This document shows, piece after piece, positions 1 through 8,303 of a stretch of 30,099 nucleotides of DNA. The DNA comes from Flavobacteriales bacterium (GTDB lineage Bacteria > Bacteroidota > Bacteroidia > DT-38), in the NCBI GenBank assembly GCA_013214975.1, contig JABSPR010000342.1, positions 1 through 30,099 of the forward strand, given 5' to 3'. The notes under the pieces were generated by a model. That model searched no databases, was not told the DNA's origin, and saw nothing but the letters and a program-made list of their open reading frames with translations. A program made the translations under genes and the position numbers. The first letter of the stretch is position 1; each line of letters opens with the position of its first letter.

Positions 1-814
1 CATCATGTCGCCATTGAGTTGATTTGAAATTCATAAAATGGATATAGATAAAATTTCTCTCCTCATCCCTGTTGTTGGTCACGTTACCATTAATATAGTA
101 CCATTCATTAGGTTGTTCACTATTTACAGTTCCGTCTATCCAAGGCTTTGGGAGAAACGGTGTGGTATATTGCTCAACTAGATACATTCTTTTTGTTCTC
201 CTCTTTTTTATTTTTCTGGAAATTATATTATCAATTTTAAAGTTAAACCTTTCGTTTAAACGATCAATAAATGTCATGGTATAGGCATTTGTAATTCCAT
301 ATTCGTCAATGCCGACAAACTCTTCTTTCTTTAATTCCTCTCTCCAATTGTAAATATTTTTATAAATATTTCTATTCTTTTTATTGTTCCTAAATAATGC
401 TAAATGACCTGAAACACGATGTTCATGTGTTGAAATGACATCATATTGACTAAGTATCTCATCGGTATAAAAACTTCTAATATCACCAAAAAGCAGGTCT
501 ATGTCTGTGTATCCATAAAAGTCATAATTTTTGAATATATCGGAATGAATATGACCAAGTAATGGTCGGAAGTCACATAATTTATAGGCATTGGGTGGGT
601 TTACTTGAAAATCTAATTTCGAGTTTATCAGTTTTACATAATCTTCAAAACTAGTTTTGTGGAAGATGATATTGGGTGCTTGGAAATTTTTTGTTTCACA
701 ATCGGTGAAAATGATAAAATCAATTGTGCTGTTTTGTTTTAGTGTTTCGAAAAACAATTCGGCCCAATCCGGGAATCGTCCAAAATAAGGAATCAGAATT
801 CCAATTGACTTCAT
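1..814 (-). CDS. DUF6625 family glycosyltransferase-like protein (3' end beyond window)
   Basis: The minus-strand frame is open from an ATG at 812-814 to the left edge: 271 residues with no stop, so the C-terminus is missing. The start reads MKSIGILIPYFGRFPDW, followed by a beta-strand FIIFTDCE, then YKLCDFRPLLG and a DxD-like TDIDLLFGDI near residues 100-115. This order matches my memory of DUF6625, a Bacteroidota family with a GT-A-like fold found in polysaccharide loci. No signal peptide or membrane segment is seen. It is the last visible gene of the neuBCD operon, 62 bp after the oxidoreductase. Inference: it transfers a sugar during assembly of the surface glycan that carries the nonulosonic acid. 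The fold and DxD are read from sequence, but donor and acceptor are unknown. Confidence 0.75.
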   Translation of the reverse strand, partial: MKSIGILIPYFGRFPDWAELFFETLKQNSTIDFIIFTDCETKNFQAPNIIFHKTSFEDYVKLINSKLDFQVNPPNAYKLCDFRPLLGHIHSDIFKNYDFYGYTDIDLLFGDIRSFYTDEILSQYDVISTHEHRVSGHLALFRNNKKNRNIYKNIYNWREELKKEEFVGIDEYGITNAYTMTFIDRLNERFNFKIDNIISRKIKKRRTKRMYLVEQYTTPFLPKPWIDGTVNSEQPNEWYYINGNVTNNRDEERNFIYIHFMNFKSTQWRHD

Positions 815-876
815 ATTATTGCTTAGGTGAATTTAGTAGAACACCAATAAACGGTATTTGGATTTTTACCAGTCTA

Positions 877-1830
877 CTAAAAGTAGTAATTCTTATCATT
901 CAAGGAGAAGTTTAATCCTTCAAGAAATGCCAAATGCAATGCGCTAGATTCTTTATAGGTTGTAAGACCGCAATGGTTCGAATCTAAAAGGTCCTTTAAT
1001 ATGACATTTGTAAGCTGACTTTGTAAAGGGATAGAAAAGTTAGATTCAATTGGTTTCCAGTTATCTTTTTCTTCAGAAATAATAATTCGACCTTTTGTTT
1101 CGTCGATCGCGATAATAGTATCTTCTGTAACTATGTCTATTCCTACATTGTGTTCTTCACCATCTTCACAGTTTAGGGATAATTTATGTGGTCCCGATTT
1201 ACCAGATAGGTTTCCGAAAAACAAGATGAAATCATTTTCAACATCCTGGTCATGTAATTCACAGTTCTCCATCGTAATATTTTGCGTTTCAAAAAGAAAT
1301 GCAAATAGATCAATAAAATGGATGCTGTTAGATGCCATTCCCCAATCAACTCCTTCAACAGTTAACTCTGTGGGTTTCGACTTGTTTAAGATTGATTTTA
1401 GTTTTTTGTATTCAGGGTATATTCTTCTTGAGCAATTAACCCAGGTTTTTACACCTTTTTCTTCTAGTAACGTTCCAATTTCAGAATACTCTAACTCTTT
1501 ACTGAAAAGTACTTTTTCTAAAAGGAGGTGCTTTATGTTTTGCTTTTCTAAAAGGTCCTTAATTAAGAAGGATCGAACGTTGGATCGAGTAGCGATTATT
1601 GCTAAATTCCATAAACTTTGCTCATTTGGAATGCTTCGGGAAAGTTTAATATCGTGTGTTATGCCTTTTGGGTTCTCTATTTTATGGTATTTGGCAATTG
1701 CGCCTAGCATATTTGTTTCGTTAGGCTCTACTACTTCTATATAAAGCTGCTTCTCGAATAATGCTAACGCTTGTAAATGTCTTGAACCAATATTACCGGC
1801 ACCGACAATTAGTACTCTTATGCTTGTCAC
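877..1830 (-). CDS. Gfo/Idh/MocA family oxidoreductase in nonulosonate operon
   Basis: This 317-residue protein starts with a Rossmann fold, IRVLIVGAGNIGSRHLQAL, the GxGxxGxRH signature of the Gfo/Idh/MocA NAD(P)-dependent sugar dehydrogenases. LLEKVLFS near residue 100 corresponds to the family's EKP-type segment, with Val in place of Pro. WGMASNSIHFIDLFAFL supplies the conserved His of the substrate domain. The start is GTG at 1828-1830: an in-frame TAA lies three codons upstream and no ATG follows before the Rossmann strand. It lies 21 bp after neuD and 62 bp before the DUF6625 gene. Related genes occur in sialic and legionaminic acid clusters, so oxidation or reduction of a sugar intermediate of that pathway is the natural guess. 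The substrate cannot be read from the sequence. Confidence 0.82.
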   Translation of the reverse strand: MTSIRVLIVGAGNIGSRHLQALALFEKQLYIEVVEPNETNMLGAIAKYHKIENPKGITHDIKLSRSIPNEQSLWNLAIIATRSNVRSFLIKDLLEKQNIKHLLLEKVLFSKELEYSEIGTLLEEKGVKTWVNCSRRIYPEYKKLKSILNKSKPTELTVEGVDWGMASNSIHFIDLFAFLFETQNITMENCELHDQDVENDFILFFGNLSGKSGPHKLSLNCEDGEEHNVGIDIVTEDTIIAIDETKGRIIISEEKDNWKPIESNFSIPLQSQLTNVILKDLLDSNHCGLTTYKESSALHLAFLEGLNFSLNDKNYYF

Positions 1831-1851
1831 AGGAAATTAAAATTGACTCAG

Positions 1852-2478
1852 TTATTTCTGGATAATATGAGATGGATTACCTACCACCGTTACATTGTCT
1901 GGAATGTTTTTCAATACAACAGTTCCAGCACCGATAGTTACGTTATTACCAATGCTTACGCCCTCTTTGATAACAGAATTGGCTCCTATAAACGTTCCAT
2001 TCCCAATTCGTACACTTCCACATAAGGTAGCATTTGGACCTACATGCGAAAAATCGCCTACCACACAATTATGTTCAACAATTGATGACGTATTGCAAAT
2101 AGACCCAACACCAATAGAGCTTAAGGCATTAATAACTGCATTTGAAGAAACCATGACACCCGTGGCTAATTCTGCAGAAGAAGAAACGACAGAGCTTTCA
2201 TGAATTGCATTACAAAGTGAGCCATGAGCATTATCTAGTTTCCTATAAATGTGCCGTCTTATTTTGTTGTTGCTCATAGAGATAAAGAAATCATGGTCTT
2301 GTAATTTGCTCAAAACATTTTCGTCATCCTCGTTGCCTAAGAAATCGAGATTAAATGGGTTGTCTTCTTTTTCCACTAAATCGGCATATCCAATTACATT
2401 TCTGCCTTGCGAGATAAGGGTATCAATAGCGACATATGCGTGTCCTGAATAACCAATTACTATTACATTTTTAGACAT
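1852..2478 (-). CDS. neuD: NeuD/PglD-type sugar O- or N-acetyltransferase
   Basis: At 208 residues this is the usual length for the NeuD/PglD/LegH family. The N-terminal Rossmann-like nucleotide-sugar domain begins KNVIVIGYSGHAYVAID. The C-terminal half is a left-handed parallel beta-helix of hexapeptide repeats (for example IGNGTFIGANSVI, IGNNVTIGAGTVVL) and ends in the typical VVGNPSHII. IVEHNCVVGDFSHVGP holds the two histidines expected at the acetyl-CoA active site. The ATG overlaps the end of neuC by 8 bp, so the two are translationally linked. It acetylates either a sialic acid (NeuD) or an amino sugar nucleotide on the way to legionaminic acid (LegH/PglD). Family membership is clear, the exact acceptor is not. 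Confidence 0.88.
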   Translation of the reverse strand: MSKNVIVIGYSGHAYVAIDTLISQGRNVIGYADLVEKEDNPFNLDFLGNEDDENVLSKLQDHDFFISMSNNKIRRHIYRKLDNAHGSLCNAIHESSVVSSSAELATGVMVSSNAVINALSSIGVGSICNTSSIVEHNCVVGDFSHVGPNATLCGSVRIGNGTFIGANSVIKEGVSIGNNVTIGAGTVVLKNIPDNVTVVGNPSHIIQK

Positions 2479-3580
2479 GTGGTATTGTTTTAAGTTTTTT
2501 TATAATGTTATCGGATACGTCTCCATACCGATAAATGTTTGCGTCAGTTAATTTAGTTTTTTCTTTCAACTTTACTGTGGTTCTGAGTATTTCTTGGGCG
2601 TTTATACGGCAATTAATTACGTTTAGGTCACATTGTCGGCCGATTTGTCGATTTCCTAGATTAATAAAATATTTTTTCAAAGAGGGTGCTTCAATAATCC
2701 CACTAGAAGAATTCCCAAGAACAAATGCACAATGCTTCATACAAGAGAAATAAGCGAGTGTACCTAAATTTTCAAATCCCCAAATATGATTTTCTTCTTT
2801 TATTAGTTGCTCCAGTTCTTTGCGAATAATCTTATTGTGAGCATCCACATTTGGCATGGTCACAATAATTTGAAAAGGAAGCTGCCTGAGCGCCTGATTG
2901 ATTTCAAGAATATGTTTTTTATTTTCTTCAACAGAAATTGATTCCGGATGGAATGTGAACAGTATTGTAGGTTTGCTTAAATCTACCCCATAAGCATTAA
3001 AAAAGTCTTTGATGCCAAGTAAATTTAAATCGGATAAGTTATCGAGACTGAGTGTTCCAATGTTCCATATGTTTTTATTGTGACGAGATATAGCAGCAAC
3101 TCTATCCGCATGCTCTTGCGTAGAAGTGAAATGATATTGAGCCATAGTGGTAAGTGCATTTCTGTACTCATTGTCTTTGCTATTTGGAGTGTATTCACCT
3201 CCATGAATATGCCCGATTGGAATGCCCGAAGCTAACGTGCCCTTAATGGCGGCGAACATCTCATATCTATCCCCTAAACATAACACCAGTTGTGGCTCGG
3301 ATGTGCAACTATCCCAATAAGAGTTAAATAGCTGGGTAGTTTTATTTATAGCTGAATCAATGTTTTCTACGTCATCTTGATCAGGAACAATGCTGTTAAG
3401 AGTAACTGGACTAAAGCCATCTTCCTCAATTTGGTTAATAGTATTCCCATGCTTTGGAGAGAGGTGTGTTCCGAATGCGATAATTTCTAATTCGAAATAG
3501 GGGTCTTGTTTTAATCTTTTTAGCAGAGGTAGATATATGCCGTAATCGGCCCTGGAAGAGGTTAGTACGGATACTCTCAT
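2471..3580 (-). CDS. neuC: Hydrolysing UDP-sugar 2-epimerase (NeuC/LegG family)
   Basis: This 369-residue protein opens with VSVLTSSRADYGIYLPLLK, the standard start of hydrolysing UDP-GlcNAc 2-epimerases. It carries LCLGDRYEMFAA, HIHGGEYT, LFTFHPES and GNSSSGIIEAP, the nucleotide-binding and catalytic segments of the GT-B-like epimerase fold. NeuC converts UDP-GlcNAc to ManNAc plus UDP. LegG does the same with a 2,4-diacetamido sugar and is not reliably separable by eye. Its ATG overlaps the neuB stop as ATGA and its end overlaps neuD by 8 bp, so it is in the middle of a coupled operon. Its product is the substrate of the NeuB protein encoded just upstream. Confidence 0.92.
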   Translation of the reverse strand: MRVSVLTSSRADYGIYLPLLKRLKQDPYFELEIIAFGTHLSPKHGNTINQIEEDGFSPVTLNSIVPDQDDVENIDSAINKTTQLFNSYWDSCTSEPQLVLCLGDRYEMFAAIKGTLASGIPIGHIHGGEYTPNSKDNEYRNALTTMAQYHFTSTQEHADRVAAISRHNKNIWNIGTLSLDNLSDLNLLGIKDFFNAYGVDLSKPTILFTFHPESISVEENKKHILEINQALRQLPFQIIVTMPNVDAHNKIIRKELEQLIKEENHIWGFENLGTLAYFSCMKHCAFVLGNSSSGIIEAPSLKKYFINLGNRQIGRQCDLNVINCRINAQEILRTTVKLKEKTKLTDANIYRYGDVSDNIIKKLKTIPHV

Positions 3581-4596
3581 TTAAAGTCTGAATACACTAA
3601 AATGTCATGTCTTTTTTTATCCTTAACGATTGTTTTGCCAACAATGTAATCAATTTCCATTGGCGAAATACCTGTTCCTGGACGTTGCATAATGAGCATC
3701 TCCTCAGAGATTACAGTTCCTTTATTGAGATCTGTTTTTATATGGATGCTTTTTCTCACTACAGAAGCTATTTCTAATTCAGCTTCATTTGGTTCTTTTA
3801 CTCCCGAGCCAAGAGCCATTTCAACATTTCTTATTTTGCTTACCAACTCTGATAGTTCGGATGGATTTAAAGAAAAGTGATGATCTGGTCCTGTTAAGGA
3901 CTTATCGAGAGTGAAATGTTTCTCAATGATCGACGCTCCTAGAGCGATTGCTGCAATTGATGTTTCTATACCAATAGCATGATCAGAAAGGCCTATTTGA
4001 GTCTGAAATGCATCTTGTAAATCGCGAATGGCTAAAAGGTTTACATTGTTAAATACTGTAGGGTATTGGGATGAACAATGAAGAATGCTAATTGAATGAA
4101 GGGGAGTTCCAGCATCGATCAATATGTTAACAGCGTTTTGTATTTCATGTATTGTTGCCATCCCAGTTGAGATAATAATCTTCCATTTTAATCTTCCTAT
4201 TTTTTTTAAGTAAGGAAGATTTGTTATCTCTCCTGAAGGTATTTTAATGCATTCTAAGTTTAATTCGGCCAGTAGTTCGATGCTGGCTATATCGAAGGGA
4301 GCGGATAAGAATTTAATATTTCGATGACTACATTCTTTAATCAATTTAATATGATCACTTTTATTAAGTTCTAGTTTTTTTAGCATCTCAAGTTGCGACT
4401 CGTTTTTATCGGTTCTGGAGATTTGATAATTGGCTTTCTTTGCCTTTGGATTAGCTAATAAATCAGCATTAAATGTTTGGAATTTTATAAAGTCTGCTCC
4501 ACATTCTGCAGCAATTTTAATCATTTCAATTGCCTTGGATATGTCGCCGTTATGGTTAACTCCTGCTTCTGCTATAATTTGAACTTTACTTCTCAA
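3577..4596 (-). CDS. neuB: N-acetylneuraminate/legionaminate synthase with SAF domain
   Basis: This 339-residue enzyme condenses phosphoenolpyruvate with ManNAc or a related 6-carbon sugar to give a nonulosonic acid. The TIM barrel starts IIAEAGVNHNG, followed by DFIKFQTF and KIPSGEITN. LSDH and EKHFTLD provide two histidines 21 residues apart, the spacing of the metal ligands in characterised NeuB. GPDHHFSL follows. From about residue 280 a SAF (antifreeze-like) domain closes the active site. The start must be TTG at 4594-4596: an in-frame TAA lies two codons upstream, and no ATG occurs before the conserved first strand. It is the first gene of the operon, reading away from the divergent region. 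NeuB versus LegI cannot be decided here. Confidence 0.93.
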   Translation of the reverse strand: MRSKVQIIAEAGVNHNGDISKAIEMIKIAAECGADFIKFQTFNADLLANPKAKKANYQISRTDKNESQLEMLKKLELNKSDHIKLIKECSHRNIKFLSAPFDIASIELLAELNLECIKIPSGEITNLPYLKKIGRLKWKIIISTGMATIHEIQNAVNILIDAGTPLHSISILHCSSQYPTVFNNVNLLAIRDLQDAFQTQIGLSDHAIGIETSIAAIALGASIIEKHFTLDKSLTGPDHHFSLNPSELSELVSKIRNVEMALGSGVKEPNEAELEIASVVRKSIHIKTDLNKGTVISEEMLIMQRPGTGISPMEIDYIVGKTIVKDKKRHDILVYSDFK

Positions 4597-4699
4597 CTTT
4601 TATTTTTTGTGGCAATATACTAAGATTGACAATGTGTTTAAGATGCAATGAGATAGGGTTTTAATTGTACCTGTTAGTCGGAGTTATTGCGCACTTGGT

Positions 4700-4727
4700 C
4701 GAAAATAGGTATTTGATATGTATCAAA
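4700..4727 (-). promoter_or_regulatory. Candidate neuB operon promoter
   Basis: Read on the minus strand there is TTTG (4724-4727), a 16-base gap and TATTTTCG (4700-4707). This resembles the Bacteroidota -33 TTTG and -7 TAnnTTTG boxes with one mismatch, although the gap is shorter than the usual 17-21. The start site would lie near 4693, giving a leader of about 95 bases. The mqnE gene has the same geometry. Confidence 0.3.
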
Positions 4728-4728
4728 T
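4711..4728. promoter_or_regulatory. 18-bp palindrome, possible operator
   Basis: ATTTGATA-TG-TATCAAAT is a perfect 8-bp inverted repeat around a 2-base centre, in the divergent region between neuB and the large T9SS gene. Its right arm covers the candidate -33 box of neuB, a position where a dimeric repressor could block transcription. The binding protein is unknown and AT-rich palindromes also arise by chance. Confidence 0.35.
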
Positions 4729-4769
4729 GCACAGAATAAAGAGTTTAATAAAGTAAATTGTTAAGTAAG

Positions 4770-4790
4770 CTTTACCGCTTGCAGGTAAGG
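4770..4790 (+). promoter_or_regulatory. Hairpin in the leader of the large T9SS gene
   Basis: CTTTACC (4770-4776) and GGTAAGG (4784-4790) can pair over 7 bp, with one G-U pair and a 7-base loop. A T-rich stretch follows about 4 bases later, ahead of the ATG at 4839. It may be a weak attenuator or an mRNA 5' structure, or it may mean nothing. Confidence 0.2.
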
Positions 4791-4838
4791 ATCGTTATTT
4801 TTATACAAAAATGGAAATTCTACTTTTGTTTTGCTAGA

Positions 4839-7800
4839 ATGAATAATCAATTATTTACATATCTCGTTATACTATTAGTAACAGCTCCTTGGTGCAATTT
4901 CCTTGTTGCAGGAGTAGGAGAACTATCGCCTATTACTCCTAAAAATGGGGCAGTTTTTAATGCAGTCGAAATTCCTGTTTCTTGGAATGAATATGCCGGA
5001 GCGATTTCTTATGATATTCAAGTTGCTTCGGATTCTATATTTTCTAATATTATTTTAAGTGAGGTTGGAGTTTTAGTGGCATTAGATACACTATCTCTAC
5101 CAAATGGTGCTGATTATTATTGGAATATTAGAGCCAATATTAATAGCGGAGTGACTGACTGGGGACAATTTGGAAAATTTACATTATTTGATCCTTTAAC
5201 CATTGGTGCGATGCAACTATGGTATGCTCCAGAAAGTAATAAGCTTGTAGAATCAGCAGATTTGGTTACCAGTTGGGATGATCTAAGTGGTAATAGTAGA
5301 CATGCAACGCAAAGCAATATATCTGAACGGCCTTCATTAGTTGACTCTGTTAGTGAAATAAATAATTTCCAAGTAGTAAACTGGGACAATCATCAACTTG
5401 ATTTTGACATAATGGAATTGAATGATTACACAGCTTTCTTTATGTATAACCTACCAGCCCTTACAAAACCTGTGCATTATCTCATGGGTGGGGATACATC
5501 AGGAATATCACTTAATCATAACGGATTATTTGCTGGAGGTACTCATGCTTCGGTAACAGGTTTTGGCGGAGTTGAGTTTACAAACTCCATTCTTTTTCAA
5601 TCAAGTCTTGAGCCGCTAGGATGGGGTATATCTACCTTCTCTCACAGTGGTTTATATCGAAACGGAATTACCATGGCAACATCAACTTGTGGCAGTTGTG
5701 AATTTCATTTTAGTCGATTAGGAGATAGAGTTCATTATCAGAATAATCTAACTTTTATTGGCGATATAGCTGAGGTAATAGTGTTTTCGAAAGAACTTAC
5801 AACAAATGAAAGGGGGCGAGTTGAGGAGTATATATATTCTAAGTATGCACCACCTCTTAATTTAGGAAAAGACATCACCATCGACTACGGGTTTTGTGAT
5901 ACTACTATATACCCAGAAGGATATTATCAATCCTATTTATGGAGTGATGGATCTATTGGGGATAGTTTAATGGTTAATAAAAGCGAAATCTATTGGTGCG
6001 AAGGGACAGATATTTTTGGCCGCGTTTTTAGAGATTCTATTCAAGTAAGCTTTCCTGCATACGTCACACATTCAGATTCCATAATATGTTCTGGAGATAC
6101 TTTGGAATGGTATCCTCTGCTTAATAGTTTGTTATACAGTTATTCTTGGAGTGATGTAAGTGTTGATACATTTCTGTTGATCTCGGATACAGGGCAATAC
6201 GATGTGACTATTTCTGACATTAATGGATGTTCTACAGTAAGCGATGTTTTGATCGTGCAAAAGGACCTGTTTACAGCTGACTTTACTTTAGGTAACGACA
6301 CGATATTATGTACAGGAAATGTAATTTATCCACCACCCATTTATAGTGATGATATTTCAACCTATTTGTGGTCTGACGGTACAAGCGATACATTAATGGT
6401 CTTGTCTTCTACTGGGGACTATTCGGTGACTTCAACAAATGGTATTGGTTGTGTCGCTATCGATACTGTGCTTGTTACAATTATTGGGAATGCACCGATA
6501 ATTGGATTTACCAGCTCTATTGGATGTTATGGAGATACAACGGAATTTATAAGTACTTCTATTGCCATTTTACCAGAAAACATGATAAGTTGGGAATGGG
6601 ACTTTGGTGATGGGAATGTGGGTATTGGAGATACGGTTAAACATCTGTTTTCGAGCAGTGCACTATATTCCGTGAAACTGACCGTAGTTACTGATGCCCT
6701 ATGTGGTAATTCAGCGCAGGTTCCAGTAGTTATAAACCCCGTTCCACAAATTGATTTTAACCCTGAGAAAGGTTGCGACAATGCATTGTTAGAATTTACT
6801 TATACAGGTAATTCGAATGATGTTGAAGTAACTAATTTCTTGTGGACCTTTAGCGATACATTAAGCAACGATACCGTTTCAACTGACCCGAAACCAACAC
6901 ACTTTTTTGAATATTCTGATTATTATAATGTTCAATTAAAAGTAATTTCCATTGATGGTTGTACAGACTCGCTTACCAAATTAGTGCAAATAGAAACGGC
7001 ACCAAGCGCAATTTTTTCAGTCGAAGATGAATGTATAGGAACCGAATCTCAGTTTATAGATTTGTCTACTTCTGGAACAGGTATAATAAGTTATTGGAAT
7101 TGGGATTTTGGAAATGGAAATACTTCGGAACAGCAACATCCTACAAATTCATATATGGGTTCTGGTGTGTTTGGGGTAGAACTATCTATAATAGATATTA
7201 ATGGGTGTGGAGATACAATTGTGCAAAATGCGAACTCTATTCCTTTGCCAGTTTCTGGGATGAAATACGTGGATATTTGTGCTGGTTCCTCATTCCTTAT
7301 TCAGGATAGTTCAATTATTTCTAGTGATGAAATATCTTCCTATAATTGGTCAATTGCTGGAGAAGAGTTTACCGATTCTGTCTTTAATTACCTCATTGAA
7401 GAGGTTGGAATGTATGAGATAAGATTAATTACAGCTAACTCATTGTCTTGCACTGATACACTGGTTTCTCAACTTGAGGTACACCAATTGCCAATTGCTA
7501 ATTTTAGTTATTCTCCTGAGATTGGGGAGTCTCCGATTGAAATTACATTCACTAATTTATCTGTTGATAATTACCTAAACAATTGGACTTTTGGTGACGG
7601 AAGTACGAGCGTTGAAATAGATCCCATTAATTCTTATTCAGATAATTCTGATTTCACGGTTCGGCTTATAGCTACTTCCGAATATGGATGTTTAGATTCA
7701 TTAACTACTCAACTATTAATCGAAGAACAGGTAATCGATTTAGCAGTCTCGAATGTTGTGATATCAGAAGAGGATGGGTATATCCAATTTGAGGTAACTA

Positions 7801-8303
7801 TTCAGAATTATGGCAGTGTCGAAATATCAGAGTTTGATTTTTTAATCGAAATAGATGGTGTAAGCTTTATCGAGTCTCGTACAGATACAATTTCAAAACT
7901 AGGCACTTCCCTGTTAATCTTACAAACTCAAATATCTGCGCCTCAAATGGGTAGTGTAAGCTATGTTTGTGTGAGTGTTCAAAGTCCAAATGGATCTCAA
8001 GATGACAATATTGTAAATGATGAAATGTGTACGAATCTAGTTTCGCAATTAGAAATGAAAGATTTTTATCCAAATCCTGTATCCGATCAGTTATATATAA
8101 ATTATGTAGTGCCGAAAGGTGATAATATGAATGTGGAAATCTATACGGTTAAAGGGGAATTGGTTGGGCAAGTTTATGATGGATTTATTGAATTGGGTGC
8201 TAATCAGATTACGTATAATGTTTCTCAATTGGCACCCTCGAACTACTATATCGTTACTAGATATAAAGATGAGATTATCGTTCGGATTTTAGTTAAGGAA
8301 TAG
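4839..8303 (+). CDS. Large PKD-repeat protein with T9SS type A sorting domain
   Basis: The frame opens at a TTG at 4758, but I choose ATG 4839, which gives a proper signal peptide (MNNQLFTYLVILLVTAPWCN) and 1154 residues. Next come a fibronectin-like segment (about 30-120, with YYWNIRA) and a concanavalin/LamG-like domain (about 125-340). Several Ig/PKD-like domains follow, marked by WEWDFGDGN, WNWDFGNGN and NNWTFGDGS. Near the end is a CARDB-like strand region (DLAVSNVVIS). The last 75 residues start FYPNPVSDQLYI and form the T9SS sorting domain, which directs export and attachment at the cell surface. It is an extracellular adhesin- or matrix-like protein of unknown ligand. rdgB starts on the base after its stop. 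The divergent neuB operon suggests, but does not prove, shared control. Confidence 0.85.
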   Translation: MNNQLFTYLVILLVTAPWCNFLVAGVGELSPITPKNGAVFNAVEIPVSWNEYAGAISYDIQVASDSIFSNIILSEVGVLVALDTLSLPNGADYYWNIRANINSGVTDWGQFGKFTLFDPLTIGAMQLWYAPESNKLVESADLVTSWDDLSGNSRHATQSNISERPSLVDSVSEINNFQVVNWDNHQLDFDIMELNDYTAFFMYNLPALTKPVHYLMGGDTSGISLNHNGLFAGGTHASVTGFGGVEFTNSILFQSSLEPLGWGISTFSHSGLYRNGITMATSTCGSCEFHFSRLGDRVHYQNNLTFIGDIAEVIVFSKELTTNERGRVEEYIYSKYAPPLNLGKDITIDYGFCDTTIYPEGYYQSYLWSDGSIGDSLMVNKSEIYWCEGTDIFGRVFRDSIQVSFPAYVTHSDSIICSGDTLEWYPLLNSLLYSYSWSDVSVDTFLLISDTGQYDVTISDINGCSTVSDVLIVQKDLFTADFTLGNDTILCTGNVIYPPPIYSDDISTYLWSDGTSDTLMVLSSTGDYSVTSTNGIGCVAIDTVLVTIIGNAPIIGFTSSIGCYGDTTEFISTSIAILPENMISWEWDFGDGNVGIGDTVKHLFSSSALYSVKLTVVTDALCGNSAQVPVVINPVPQIDFNPEKGCDNALLEFTYTGNSNDVEVTNFLWTFSDTLSNDTVSTDPKPTHFFEYSDYYNVQLKVISIDGCTDSLTKLVQIETAPSAIFSVEDECIGTESQFIDLSTSGTGIISYWNWDFGNGNTSEQQHPTNSYMGSGVFGVELSIIDINGCGDTIVQNANSIPLPVSGMKYVDICAGSSFLIQDSSIISSDEISSYNWSIAGEEFTDSVFNYLIEEVGMYEIRLITANSLSCTDTLVSQLEVHQLPIANFSYSPEIGESPIEITFTNLSVDNYLNNWTFGDGSTSVEIDPINSYSDNSDFTVRLIATSEYGCLDSLTTQLLIEEQVIDLAVSNVVISEEDGYIQFEVTIQNYGSVEISEFDFLIEIDGVSFIESRTDTISKLGTSLLILQTQISAPQMGSVSYVCVSVQSPNGSQDDNIVNDEMCTNLVSQLEMKDFYPNPVSDQLYINYVVPKGDNMNVEIYTVKGELVGQVYDGFIELGANQITYNVSQLAPSNYYIVTRYKDEIIVRILVKE

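Noticed and set aside
1133..1744. 203-codon open frame antisense to the oxidoreductase gene
   Set aside because: It reads as low-complexity Ser/Phe-rich sequence with no domain, opposite a clear gene.
4821..4828. TACTTTTG, a perfect -7 box match
   Set aside because: It ends 10 bases before the chosen ATG and has no TTTG at the right distance, so it would give a nearly leaderless mRNA.
4758..4838. TTG 4758 as the start of the large T9SS gene
   Set aside because: It would bury the signal peptide behind 27 extra residues; ATG 4839 gives a normal one.
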